From Bifidobacteriaceae bacterium (GTDB lineage: Bacteria; Actinomycetota; Actinomycetes; Actinomycetales; Bifidobacteriaceae): a stretch of 39,318 bases of DNA. The notes under the pieces were generated by a model. That model was not told the origin of the DNA. It was given only the letters and a program-made list of their open reading frames with translations, and ran no database searches. Both the position numbers and the translations under genes were made by a program. The DNA lies in the NCBI GenBank assembly GCA_022649925.1, contig JALCOX010000011.1:1-39318 (forward strand), in the 5' to 3' direction. Positions 24,056-32,585 of this stretch are shown piece after piece (the first letter of the stretch is position 1; each line of letters begins with the position of its first letter).

Positions 24056-24541
24056 CTACTTCAGTGGCTCAGAATCTACGATTCCTACGGTAATTTTCTT
24101 ACCGTTTGGTGCGTCGTACGTCACCTTGTCTCCCTTTTTGGCTCCCATGATGGCGGATCCGATGGGAGACTCGGGGCTGATCACGTCGAGATCCGTCGCG
24201 ACAGCGATCTCACGCGATCCCAACACGTACACGGCTTCATTCCCGGCGATGTCAATGGTGACCTTCGAGCCATTGCCGACGTGCCCCGCAGGAGGCGCCT
24301 TGAGAATTTGCGCCGCGCGCAGCTTCACGATGAGCTCGTTGATACGGCCCTCGTTCTTTCCCTGCGCATCCTTTGCGGCTTGGTATCCGCCATTCTCGCT
24401 GAGATCACCCTCCGCTCGCGCAGTGGCGATCTTCTCGGCGATGTCTTCGCGCATCTCGCCCTGACGCATGTCAAGCTCCTGCTTGAGCTTGTCGTAGGCC
24501 TCCTGAGTAAGAAGAATCGTCTTCTCGTCGTCATTAGCCAT
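24056..24541 (-). CDS. greA: Transcription elongation factor GreA
   Basis: GreA rescues backtracked RNA polymerase by stimulating transcript cleavage through the secondary channel. The 161-residue protein has the N-terminal coiled coil (about residues 8-75) with the tip motif containing acidic residues in RAEGDLSENGGYQAAKD, and the C-terminal globular domain (about 80-160) ending in SPIGSAIMGAKKGDKVTYDAPNG. The ATG at 24541 has AAGGAG 10 bases upstream; an in-frame ATG at 24559 lacks a site. A TAAAAT box (24598-24593, minus strand) is a plausible -10. It is downstream of the FKBP gene in the same direction with 98 bases between. Confidence 0.96.
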   Translation of the reverse strand: MANDDEKTILLTQEAYDKLKQELDMRQGEMREDIAEKIATARAEGDLSENGGYQAAKDAQGKNEGRINELIVKLRAAQILKAPPAGHVGNGSKVTIDIAGNEAVYVLGSREIAVATDLDVISPESPIGSAIMGAKKGDKVTYDAPNGKKITVGIVDSEPLK

Positions 24542-24592
24542 GTGACCACACTCCTTCACGTCTTTACCCTCTATTTGGGCAACAGACTTTGC

Positions 24593-24598
24593 ATTTTA
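24593..24598 (-). promoter_or_regulatory. Probable greA -10 element (TAAAAT)
   Basis: TAAAAT on the minus strand, 52 bases before the greA start. No clear -35 accompanies it. Just upstream on the same strand a weak hairpin (TCCCGCA, 24617-24623, with TGCGGGA, 24638-24644) may end the FKBP transcript. Confidence 0.4.
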
Positions 24599-24657
24599 CC
24601 CCGGAATGCTCCGGCCTCCCGCATGACACCGCTAGCCTGCGGGAAGAATCGTTCGTA

Positions 24658-25068
24658 TCAGCGAGTTGAAATGATGTCTACCACGAAGACCAAGGTGTCT
24701 CCACCACCGATGCCCGCCTGCGGAATTCCGCGGGAACCATAGCCGTACTCCGGAGGAATCGAGAGCAGAAGACGGGAGCCGACGTTGTGACCCACCACCG
24801 TCTGGTCCCAGCCCTTGATGACCTGGCCGACACCAATGCCGAAGCTGGCGGGCTCGTGGCGGTCAAAGCTCGAATCGAAGGGGGTCGTTGAGCCCCACAC
24901 CACGCCGTGGTAGTTCACGGTGACCGTGTCACCCTTGCGGACCACGGGACCGTCACCTTCGACGACCTCGACGGACTTCAGGCCCGTCGGTGCCTGCGGC
25001 GCCGGGAACTCCAGGACGGGGGCAGCACCAAATTCAGCGTTGACTTTCGGCATGGTTTCATCAGCCAT
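24658..25068 (-). CDS. FKBP-type peptidyl-prolyl cis-trans isomerase
   Basis: This 136-residue protein speeds up cis-trans isomerisation of X-Pro bonds during protein folding. The FKBP core (about residues 35-136) shows VVRKGDTVTVNYHGVVW, TPFDSSFDR, FGIGVGQVIKGWDQTVVGHNVGSR, LLLSIPPEYGYG and GGGDTLVFVVDIIS, covering the active-site pocket. There is no signal peptide or lipobox, so it acts in the cytoplasm. The ATG at 25068 has AAGGAG six bases upstream; the frame continues upstream to 25245 but without a start signal or family resemblance. It is similar to the short single-domain FKBPs encoded in many actinobacteria. It is followed by greA on the same strand. Confidence 0.94.
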   Translation of the reverse strand: MADETMPKVNAEFGAAPVLEFPAPQAPTGLKSVEVVEGDGPVVRKGDTVTVNYHGVVWGSTTPFDSSFDRHEPASFGIGVGQVIKGWDQTVVGHNVGSRLLLSIPPEYGYGSRGIPQAGIGGGDTLVFVVDIISTR

Positions 25069-25192
25069 AGTTACTCCTTCATTCGCATATTCACATACGT
25101 GAGTCTGGACGGTACACATCTGTGCCGTCAAGGGTATCGGGCTTCGCTGACAATTGCGCCCCACATGACTCCAGACGCACCGTATCGAGGGA

Positions 25193-25801
25193 TCAGTAGA
25201 GGTAGGAATACACCTGGGCGAGGAAGAATATCCCGCAGCCCGCAACGATCAGTTCCACAATGATGAGCGTCCAGACGGCGGGCCAGCCAACGTGCTTCTT
25301 CGCGGTCAGGAGCCTGCCGAAGAAGAATCCCAGCGCGCCGATGACGATGCAGTTGATCACCACTGCCCAAAAGGACATGCCGTGCAAGGCGGCTCCCCCT
25401 GCGGCGGCCACAATGGAATTAAAAATCGCGGGGACGACCGTTCCTCCCCACAATCCGAAGCACGCCGCCCCCATGCCCGCGTAGAGGAGAGGGACCCACC
25501 GCGACGATACTCGCCGCTCCACCGTCTCCCCGACCCACATCAGCACGAGGCCAACAGTGGCGCAGAAGCCAACGGAGAGAAGCCCCGACACCGCGATCCA
25601 TGGCAACACAGTGAGGAGACCGGCGGAGAGCGCCACGTAGAGAGGGGCCACCACGACCTGGCAGACGCACATCACGGTACCCGCCAGAACGATCGTCCCC
25701 ACTTGCGAGGGAACCGAGGTGATGGCATCTTCCGTATCCCACCGCGACGCGGGGATATGTGGTGCGGCATCGTGCGTTGACTTGCGGGGCATAAAACCCA
25801 C
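25193..25801 (-). CDS. Small polytopic membrane protein of unknown function
   Basis: I do not recognise the family. The 202-residue protein has a polar N-terminus (about 30 residues) and about five membrane segments (about residues 35-55, 62-90, 103-123, 140-165 and 175-200). Charged residues are few: ETVERRVSSR between segments 2 and 3, and RLLTAKKH between 4 and 5. It ends with YSYLY. The start is uncertain: GTG at 25801 or ATG at 25792, neither with a strong ribosome binding site. It lies between the DsrE-like and FKBP genes on the same strand, 125 bases from FKBP. Hydropathy and codon use look like a real gene. Confidence 0.7.
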   Translation of the reverse strand: MGFMPRKSTHDAAPHIPASRWDTEDAITSVPSQVGTIVLAGTVMCVCQVVVAPLYVALSAGLLTVLPWIAVSGLLSVGFCATVGLVLMWVGETVERRVSSRWVPLLYAGMGAACFGLWGGTVVPAIFNSIVAAAGGAALHGMSFWAVVINCIVIGALGFFFGRLLTAKKHVGWPAVWTLIIVELIVAGCGIFFLAQVYSYLY

Positions 25802-25843
25802 TTTCTGATCGTGAGAGTCTATTGCCGGTCTAGCAGAGATTTT

Positions 25844-26179
25844 TTAAATTCTGATGTAGTGAGCACCCGCGAGCTCACATTGGGCGATATACACCACGCC
25901 GGATCCCACGATCTGTGTCCCCAATGGCAGGTCTTTTGCAGCCAAACCGTGTGCCTTCATCGCGTTGTTGCAGGCGGCAAGTTTCACGCCCTCGGGAAGT
26001 TCGGAGATCTCCTTGTCTATCAGACCCTCGATCGCTTCACCGTTGACGACCACGAGAGGCTGAACCTGCTCCACCGCGTCACGAATGCGCTGGGCCGCCG
26101 TGAGAGCCTTCCTCACATCGGACGCTGCATTCGAAGCGTGCACCACAACGGTTCGCGGACCGATCTCATTTGTTTCCAT
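25844..26179 (-). CDS. DsrE-family (YchN-like) small protein
   Basis: This 111-residue cytoplasmic protein resembles DsrE/F-like proteins, which form oligomers and in some organisms carry sulfur on a cysteine. The family pattern is LVVVNGEAIEGL, then GVKLAACNNAMKAHGL (the cysteine in AACNNAM is the usual conserved position), then PLGTQIVGSGVVYIAQCELAGAHYIRI. The ATG has AAAGGAA seven bases upstream. Sulfur-relay partner genes (TusA, DsrF and so on) are not nearby, so its role here is unknown. It diverges from the DUF4234 gene; the 114 bases between hold both promoters. Confidence 0.85.
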   Translation of the reverse strand: METNEIGPRTVVVHASNAASDVRKALTAAQRIRDAVEQVQPLVVVNGEAIEGLIDKEISELPEGVKLAACNNAMKAHGLAAKDLPLGTQIVGSGVVYIAQCELAGAHYIRI

Positions 26180-26293
26180 CGCAGATTCCTTTCACCTTCA
26201 GCATTGTCGTCATGCACACCATCTGTATTATTGTGTGTCCGTACTTGTGTCGTATCCATTCATATTCGACTCATATTTGACCGAAAGCACACC

Positions 26294-26749
26294 ATGACCT
26301 CACCTTATTCCCCTCAGCAGCCATCGTCCGGTTTCCCCGGACGCTCTCCCATTGCCCCAATGAGGACCGACCGCAGTCTGCTGAAATATATACTTTTCGG
26401 CATCATCACGCTGGGTATTTACGACATCGTCGTTCTGACAGAGACCACCAACACGGTCAACACCATCATCTCGCGTTACGACGGTCGCCGCAGCATGCAT
26501 TATCTCCTCATGTTCTTTATCTTCGGATGGTTGACCGGGGGCATCGCCTGGCTCGTGTGGTACCACCGCATCAGCAATCGCATCGGAGACGAGCTGCAAC
26601 GTCGCGGCCACGACCGCCTCATCAGCGCCTCTGACTACTGGCTGTGGGGCATCCTGGGATCGCTGATCGTCGTGGGGCCCTTTGTCTATCTGTACAAGCT
26701 CTTCAACGCCGTCAACACGTTGGCCTGGGATTACAACCAGCGCGGCTGA
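26294..26749 (+). CDS. DUF4234 domain membrane protein
   Basis: This 151-residue protein has a Pro/Ser-rich cytoplasmic start and a DUF4234 domain: KYILFGIITLGIYDIVVLTETTNTVNTI (about residues 31-58), a second hydrophobic segment (about 74-95) ending in VWYHRISNRIGDEL, and a third (about 117-138). The pattern of hydrophobic segments each followed by N/T-rich amphipathic stretches is typical of the domain, whose function is unknown. The ATG at 26294 is preceded by GAAAG only; the open frame upstream to 25811 crosses the antisense DsrE gene and is not coding. The tRNA-Leu gene follows on the other strand. Confidence 0.83.
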   Translation: MTSPYSPQQPSSGFPGRSPIAPMRTDRSLLKYILFGIITLGIYDIVVLTETTNTVNTIISRYDGRRSMHYLLMFFIFGWLTGGIAWLVWYHRISNRIGDELQRRGHDRLISASDYWLWGILGSLIVVGPFVYLYKLFNAVNTLAWDYNQRG

Positions 26750-26786
26750 GTGCGCGGAGTTTGATTTCTGTAGATAGCAGATTTTG

Positions 26787-26867
26787 TGCCCCGGGCGGGG
26801 CTCGAACCCGCATGTCTTGCGACGGAGGATTTTAAGTCCGCTGCGTATACCATTTCGCCACCGGGGC
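26787..26867 (-). tRNA. tRNA-Leu (anticodon UAA)
   Basis: Read on the minus strand, the acceptor stem GCCCCGG pairs with CCGGGGC, followed by discriminator A. The D arm, an anticodon loop CTTAAAA (anticodon TAA, 26834-26832), a long variable arm typical of leucine tRNAs and the T arm GCGGG-TTCGAGC-CCCGC are all present. Length is 81 bases. CCA is not encoded. The anticodon stem (GCGGA with TCCTC) has a C-U mismatch at its second pair. Confidence 0.93.
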
Positions 26868-26925
26868 GAGCACTGTAAAGCTGCCTCAACTTGGCAGCCA
26901 CTCAAGAGACTACCAAATCTTGCGG

Positions 26926-27951
26926 TCAATGAGCGAGCGTGGATCCGCCGAGCCCCAGTAACTCTCTGCCTCGGTCGAGAACAAGTCCGTCGAGGAGCCC
27001 CTGTTCGGAGGCGATGTAAGAATCGATGAGACGCCCGTCAGCGGCGACTTCAGCGGCCAGCTTCGTCAGCAATCTCGACCACACCAGAGCACCGCCGGCA
27101 ATGACGTCACGACGTCCAGGGTGAATGAGTGGCATCTCGGCCATGACGGATCGTGGCATGTGAACGATGCGATCGCAGGCCTGCTGGGCGGCGTCGAAGC
27201 TGACGACAGCACCGTCGACCTTCTCACGCGAATACTCGCGCTCCCCCAACGCCAGGAGACTCATGGTGGTCACGGTTCCCGAGACACCAATCAACGTAGC
27301 GGTCCGGTGCAGCGCAACGCTCGACAGGGCTCTGGTGAGATGCTCGTCGATGTCGGCAACCGCGTCTCTAATCTCGACGTTGCTGGGGGGATCGTCGTGC
27401 AGATGCCGCTCCGACATGCGCACTGACCCGATGTTGAGCGAGATGCTAGCCGCGACCGAACCCTGCTTCTCCCCCGCACCTCCGAGAACCAGCTCGGTCG
27501 AACCGCCACCGAGATCGACGACGAGGTAGGGTGCGCCACCAGGCCGCTGCCATGCGGCGTTCGTCGCACCGAGAAAGCTCAGACGCGCCTCTGTGGTGCC
27601 GGGAATGACTTCCGGGCGAACTCCGAGCAGGCGCTCAATCTCGTCCTCGAACTCGTCCTTGTTGGAAGCGTCACGGGTTGCGGAGGTCGCCACGAATCGA
27701 ACGACATCGGCGTCGTAGCGCTCGATGATGTCCGCGAAACGACGTGCTGCGGCAAAGGTGCGCTCCAGAGCATCAGGAGCAAACCGATGTGTGCGGTCAA
27801 TATCCTGGCCGAGTCGGACCACCTCCATCGTCTTGGGAACGATGACGGACATCCCCTCAGACGACACATCGGCAATCATGAGACGAATCGAATTCGTTCC
27901 GCAGTCGATTCCCGCGACTCGAACCGTCGAAGTCTTCTTCTGAAGCGACAT
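26926..27951 (-). CDS. Exopolyphosphatase / pppGpp phosphatase (Ppx/GppA family)
   Basis: Ppx/GppA enzymes remove terminal phosphate from polyphosphate or pppGpp in the cytoplasm. The 341-residue protein has the two phosphate loops of the actin-like fold, GIDCGTNSIRLMIAD near the N-terminus and VVDLGGGSTELVLG at about 145-158, with catalytic acidic residues around GTTEARLSFLG. Its length matches the short actinobacterial Ppx2 (Rv1026) form without an HD domain. The ATG at 27951 is three bases after the DUF501 stop and preceded by GGAG; a GTG at 27957 that overlaps the stop is possible. It is the last gene of the eno-ftsB-DUF501-ppx row known from other actinobacteria. Polyphosphate versus pppGpp as substrate cannot be told. 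Confidence 0.92.
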   Translation of the reverse strand: MSLQKKTSTVRVAGIDCGTNSIRLMIADVSSEGMSVIVPKTMEVVRLGQDIDRTHRFAPDALERTFAAARRFADIIERYDADVVRFVATSATRDASNKDEFEDEIERLLGVRPEVIPGTTEARLSFLGATNAAWQRPGGAPYLVVDLGGGSTELVLGGAGEKQGSVAASISLNIGSVRMSERHLHDDPPSNVEIRDAVADIDEHLTRALSSVALHRTATLIGVSGTVTTMSLLALGEREYSREKVDGAVVSFDAAQQACDRIVHMPRSVMAEMPLIHPGRRDVIAGGALVWSRLLTKLAAEVAADGRLIDSYIASEQGLLDGLVLDRGRELLGLGGSTLAH

Positions 27952-27953
27952 CC

Positions 27954-28562
27954 TCACTCCTCACCCAGTCGAATCGCGCAGCGGCACACGGACGGATTGA
28001 ACACGTCGCGCACCTGTTCCAGGGCGGCGTCTCCCACCGGGTTGACGCCGGCTCCCATGACCAGAGACTGCGCACTCAGGGCATGCAGGCACTTCACGCG
28101 CACCGGCATGCCCCCAGCGGTTGTACCCGCAATGTGTTCCTCGGAGTCTCCGAGAGTGCGCGCCAGATCGTGCCTCAGCTCCAAGTACATCGCGTGGGCG
28201 CGCTGATAGCTCGCCTGCAGCTCTTCGTCTTGAGCGAGTTGTTCGGTGAAATCGTTCATGCGGCCCTCTGCCTCGAGATGGGACATCGCCTTCACGGCTT
28301 CGGGACTAGTGAGATAGCAGGTCGTAGGGAAGGGAATCTTACCGTCAACGAGGGGTCGAGTGATGACCGCAAGCGGAGTGCCGCAGACACAGCGGGCACC
28401 AACGGCCACCATTCCACGCGGATACCGGCCCAACTGGCGTTCCACCACGGCGATTTCAGCCTCGGAAGCGCGATGTCGCATGGCCGAGTCGACCAGTTCT
28501 GCGCATTTGCGGCGATCCGCCTGGGAAATGCTTGCTACTGGCTGAGCTAGGTTCTGTGTCAT
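27954..28562 (-). CDS. DUF501 domain protein
   Basis: This 202-residue cytoplasmic protein of unknown function matches DUF501 (Rv1025 type). Landmarks are QLGRYPRGMVAVGARCVCGTP, LVDGKIPFPTTCYLTSPE, the helical middle (residues about 100-145), GGMPVRVKCLHALSAQSLVMGAGVNPVGD and a C-terminal SVCRC. The cysteine pairs CVC and CRC plus TTC and VKC could bind a metal or cluster; this is inference. Its ATG shares a base with the stop of the ftsB-like gene (TGATG), and its own stop is almost joined to the ppx start. The conserved position between a division gene and ppx is a feature of actinobacteria. Confidence 0.9.
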   Translation of the reverse strand: MTQNLAQPVASISQADRRKCAELVDSAMRHRASEAEIAVVERQLGRYPRGMVAVGARCVCGTPLAVITRPLVDGKIPFPTTCYLTSPEAVKAMSHLEAEGRMNDFTEQLAQDEELQASYQRAHAMYLELRHDLARTLGDSEEHIAGTTAGGMPVRVKCLHALSAQSLVMGAGVNPVGDAALEQVRDVFNPSVCRCAIRLGEE

Positions 28563-29050
28563 CAGGAAGATCCGTTCTGGAATTTCTCGTCGCTTATATT
28601 CTTCTGTTTGTCCGCCTGCTTAAAGGAGTATTGCAGTTCCTCGTACCACGGCAGGGTCTGGCTCTCACCGCTGGAGGTCGCGGACGAATCCTCGTCCTTC
28701 GTCTCGGAATCTCCGTTCGCTGAGCCGCTTGAACCGTTTGCCTTTTCGACGTTGAGGACCATCACCGAGGTTTCCCCGGGGAAGATGAAGCCCAGGCGCT
28801 CCCTGGCTTGAGATACCACGTACGCCTTGTCGTTCCACCGCGAAATGTCATTCTCGAGGTCCTCCTTCTTCTGCTGAAGGGAGGATTCCTGCGCGCGAAG
28901 CGAATTGAGTTCGCTGACGTTTGTCGCATACGTGTGGACCGTAGCGAGGAGCTGGGTCAGCCCCGCGAGAACGATGAGGAGGGCGATGACGAGGGATAGC
29001 ACCGGTTTTCTTTTCGGGCGTGATGCCGACGGTGTGGTGCTGGAATTCAT
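28562..29050 (-). CDS. FtsB/DivIC-family septum formation protein
   Basis: FtsB/DivIC proteins are single-pass membrane subunits of the divisome with an external coiled coil. The 162-residue protein has a basic cytoplasmic start, a membrane segment (about residues 16-38, LSLVIALLIVLAGLTQLLA), a coiled coil (about 45-75, LNSLRAQESSLQQKKEDLENDI), the conserved DKAYVVSQARERLGFIFPGE and then a long Ser/Gly/Asp tail (about 100-135) and a charged end. The ATG at 29050 has no good ribosome binding site; a TTG at 29110 is in frame but would put a terminator hairpin inside the coding region. It is followed by DUF501 with a one-base overlap and lies behind eno. Confidence 0.88.
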   Translation of the reverse strand: MNSSTTPSASRPKRKPVLSLVIALLIVLAGLTQLLATVHTYATNVSELNSLRAQESSLQQKKEDLENDISRWNDKAYVVSQARERLGFIFPGETSVMVLNVEKANGSSGSANGDSETKDEDSSATSSGESQTLPWYEELQYSFKQADKQKNISDEKFQNGSS

Positions 29051-29056
29051 AGATAC

Positions 29057-29094
29057 GAAAATACCCGAAGTCCGCGACTCATGGACTTCGGGTA
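29057..29094 (-). terminator. Terminator-like hairpin between eno and ftsB/divIC
   Basis: TACCCGAAGTCC (29062-29073) and GGACTTCGGGTA (29083-29094) form a perfect 12-bp stem with a nine-base loop. On the minus strand it is followed by ATTTTCG. It ends only seven bases before the ftsB start codon, leaving no room for a separate promoter after it. Confidence 0.7.
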
Positions 29095-29165
29095 CCTTCT
29101 TCTTTCGCAAGGATTCACATCACGCGCGGCGTGCCTGTGACGGCACGGACCGCACGTGCGAGAAA

Positions 29166-30491
<1,326 letters not shown>

Positions 30492-30592
30492 TCAGTCACA
30501 AGAATAACGATGAAACTGGACCGTGATTCGATTGATTGCGCTTTGTGCGGACTTCGCTCGTCACACTCCTCATCAAAAGACGACCCCCTGTG

Positions 30593-30598
30593 TATCAT
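30593..30598 (+). promoter_or_regulatory. Probable -10 element for the TPP-riboswitch transcript
   Basis: TATCAT lies about 14 bases before the 5' end of the aptamer, so transcription would start near 30605. No clear -35 is seen at the right distance. Confidence 0.4.
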
Positions 30599-30611
30599 GG
30601 CTCGTGCAAGA

Positions 30612-30728
30612 AGACGCGGGGTGCTCGGGCCAAGCTTCAAAAATGCTGGAACAACAGTGAAAGCGAGCGGCTGAGCTGAGATTACACCCGTCGAACCTGA
30701 TTTAGTTAGCACTAACGAAGGGACGTCG
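30612..30728 (+). ncRNA. TPP (thi-box) riboswitch
   Basis: The conserved thi-box pieces are present in order: GGGGTGCTC (30618-30626), GCTGAGATTACACCCG (30675-30690), TCGAACCTGATTTAG (30691-30705) and GAAGGGA (30717-30723). P1 is GACG (30613-30616) with CGTC (30724-30727). The aptamer's 3' end, GAAGGGA, is also the ribosome binding site, nine bases before the ATG at 30733. Binding of thiamine pyrophosphate would hide it and stop translation. Confidence 0.96.
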
Positions 30729-30732
30729 CTGC

Positions 30733-31521
30733 ATGTTATCAGTCATGCCTCATTCATCACACCCACCACGTCGCATTGTGCGTGGTCTTCTCCCGTGGGC
30801 TTCCGTCGCCCTATTGCTCGCCGTGTGGTTCATCGCGACGAATGCGCGCACCACCCCCGGCTTCTTTCCCAGTCCTCAACAGGTGGGCGCCTCTGCACTC
30901 GATCTGAATTCTGAAGGCCTCCTGTGGCCTTCTCTCGGCGCCTCGCTGGCGCGGGTGGGTACGGGACTCGCCTTGGGAATAGTGGTAGCGGTGCCCACAG
31001 GAATTCTCGCGGGCTCGAGCAGGTTGGGATACATTTTCCTCGACAAGCCCGCGCACATGCTGCGCGCAATACCGTTTAACGCACTGTCTCCCCTGCTCAT
31101 CATCGCAGTGGGAATCGGCGAGGGCATGAAGATTACCCTCATAGCCGTGGGTGTGTTCGGCCCGCTGTACGTCAATTTGCGCGACGGAGTGCGCAACGTC
31201 GATCCCAAGCTGCTGGAGTTTGCGCGGGCGTACCACCTGAACCGTCGCACGATTTTCGCCCAGATTTTGCTGCGCGGCACTCTACCGAGCTTCATGACCG
31301 GTTTGCGTTTCGGCCTCACCGTGGCCTGGATCGCGCTGGTGACGTGCGAAACCGTGAATTCACAAAACGGGATCGGCTACATTCTGGCTCGTTCCCAGCA
31401 GTTCTCCCGTACCGATCAGATGGTGCTGTGCATCGTCGCGTACGCAGTACTTGGCCTCGCGTCAGAGGGTTTAGTGGGGCTCCTTGAGCGCGCAACGCTG
31501 CCGTGGAAGCGCAGTAACTGA
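30733..31521 (+). CDS. ABC transporter permease, TPP-riboswitch controlled (thiamine precursor type)
   Basis: This 262-residue permease belongs to the SsuC/TauC-like family of importers for small organic compounds. It has about six membrane segments and the cytoplasmic coupling loop EFARAYHLNRRTIFAQILLRGTLPSFMTGLRFGL (EAA-type motif). The direct control by a TPP riboswitch indicates that the imported compound feeds thiamine synthesis; precursors such as hydroxymethylpyrimidine or its formylamino form are imported by similar ThiXYZ systems. The start at 30733 fits the ribosome binding site in the aptamer; an ATG at 30745 is also in frame. The binding protein and ATPase follow. The gene order permease, binding protein, ATPase matches that of thiXYZ. 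Confidence 0.92.
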   Translation: MLSVMPHSSHPPRRIVRGLLPWASVALLLAVWFIATNARTTPGFFPSPQQVGASALDLNSEGLLWPSLGASLARVGTGLALGIVVAVPTGILAGSSRLGYIFLDKPAHMLRAIPFNALSPLLIIAVGIGEGMKITLIAVGVFGPLYVNLRDGVRNVDPKLLEFARAYHLNRRTIFAQILLRGTLPSFMTGLRFGLTVAWIALVTCETVNSQNGIGYILARSQQFSRTDQMVLCIVAYAVLGLASEGLVGLLERATLPWKRSN

Positions 31522-31595
31522 CAGCCTGGGATACACGGATTTCCCGCATTTATATAACCGTCTATAGATTTTCCTCACTCAATGGAGAAATGAAT

Positions 31596-32585
31596 ATGAA
31601 AAGCACTACGAAAAAAATATCACCTCTGAAAGCGCTGGCCGCGAGTGCGCTCGCAGTATCTGCCGCGCTGTCTCTGTCCGCCTGCGGCACCGCGAGTACG
31701 AGCGGCGGCGACGCAAGTTCTGCCACCGTGCGCGTCGCCTATCTCTCGACCGCAAACTACCTCACCACGCTCAAGAACGACAACTTTGCACAGAAGGAAC
31801 TCGCACCCGCTCAGGTGAAGTTCACCGGCCCCTACGTTCCCCAAGATTCCTACACCGCCGTCCAATCGGGCAACGCCGACGCCGCCAGCACTGGAACCGG
31901 CTACTTCATCGATCTCGTCTCCCAGAAGTCACCGTGGGTCGCCTTCGCTATCGAATACTATTCCGGCAATTCGCAAGGTATCGTCGCTGCGCCCGGAAGT
32001 GGCGTCAAAAGTCTCAAGGACCTGTACGGAAAGAAAATCGCCATTGACCGTAAGGGTGCAACCGGCGACTACATCGTCCACCAGGCCTTCGCCCATGCGG
32101 GCCTCGATGCCTCCAAGGTAACCGAGGTTGAGATGTCGGCAACAGATTTCTCAGCCGCCTTCTCCTCTGGAAAAGTAGATGCACTGGCGTCATTCGATCA
32201 GAATCTCGCAGCGGCCGAGGCGACCACGGGCGCCACGATCCTCACCACCGGCGACAAATACGATTCCAAGAACGTCTCCATTCACATGGTGTCGAAAGCC
32301 TTCGCCACCCAGCACCCGGATCTGGTGAAAAAACTCTATAAGGCCCTCGTCGACGAGTCCAATAAGGCCCAGAAGCAGCCCAGCGTCATCACCGACGCCT
32401 ACAAGGAATTCGGTGCCTCGAATGCCGTCATCGCTCAGGTAAAGCATTTCTCGACACCCAAGATTGTCCCCATCGACGCCAGTGGTCTCAAGATGCTGAC
32501 AGAGCAGGCCCACCAATACGTGGACTTCGGCTTCATCAAGGCGGTTCCTGATTTGAAATCCGCCACCATGGACTGCACAAAATGA
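31596..32585 (+). CDS. ABC transporter substrate-binding lipoprotein (NMT1/SsuA-like)
   Basis: This lipoprotein of about 329 residues captures the substrate outside the membrane. The signal peptide ends in a lipobox LSAC (Cys about residue 28). The mature part begins TVRVAYLSTANYLTTL and has the two-lobed binding fold of the NMT1/SsuA family, with QSGNADAASTGTGYF and KKIAIDRKGATGDYIVHQAF as typical segments. The CCCFC signature of yeast THI5 is not present. I chose ATG 31596 because GGAGA lies eight bases upstream; an ATG at 31590 is in frame. The stop overlaps the ATPase start (ATGA). It follows the permease after 74 bases. Confidence 0.9.
   Translation: MKSTTKKISPLKALAASALAVSAALSLSACGTASTSGGDASSATVRVAYLSTANYLTTLKNDNFAQKELAPAQVKFTGPYVPQDSYTAVQSGNADAASTGTGYFIDLVSQKSPWVAFAIEYYSGNSQGIVAAPGSGVKSLKDLYGKKIAIDRKGATGDYIVHQAFAHAGLDASKVTEVEMSATDFSAAFSSGKVDALASFDQNLAAAEATTGATILTTGDKYDSKNVSIHMVSKAFATQHPDLVKKLYKALVDESNKAQKQPSVITDAYKEFGASNAVIAQVKHFSTPKIVPIDASGLKMLTEQAHQYVDFGFIKAVPDLKSATMDCTK

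Noticed and set aside
25082-25140. A promoter for the FKBP gene from a TTGACG at about 25127
   Set aside because: No acceptable -10 hexamer lies 16-18 bases downstream.
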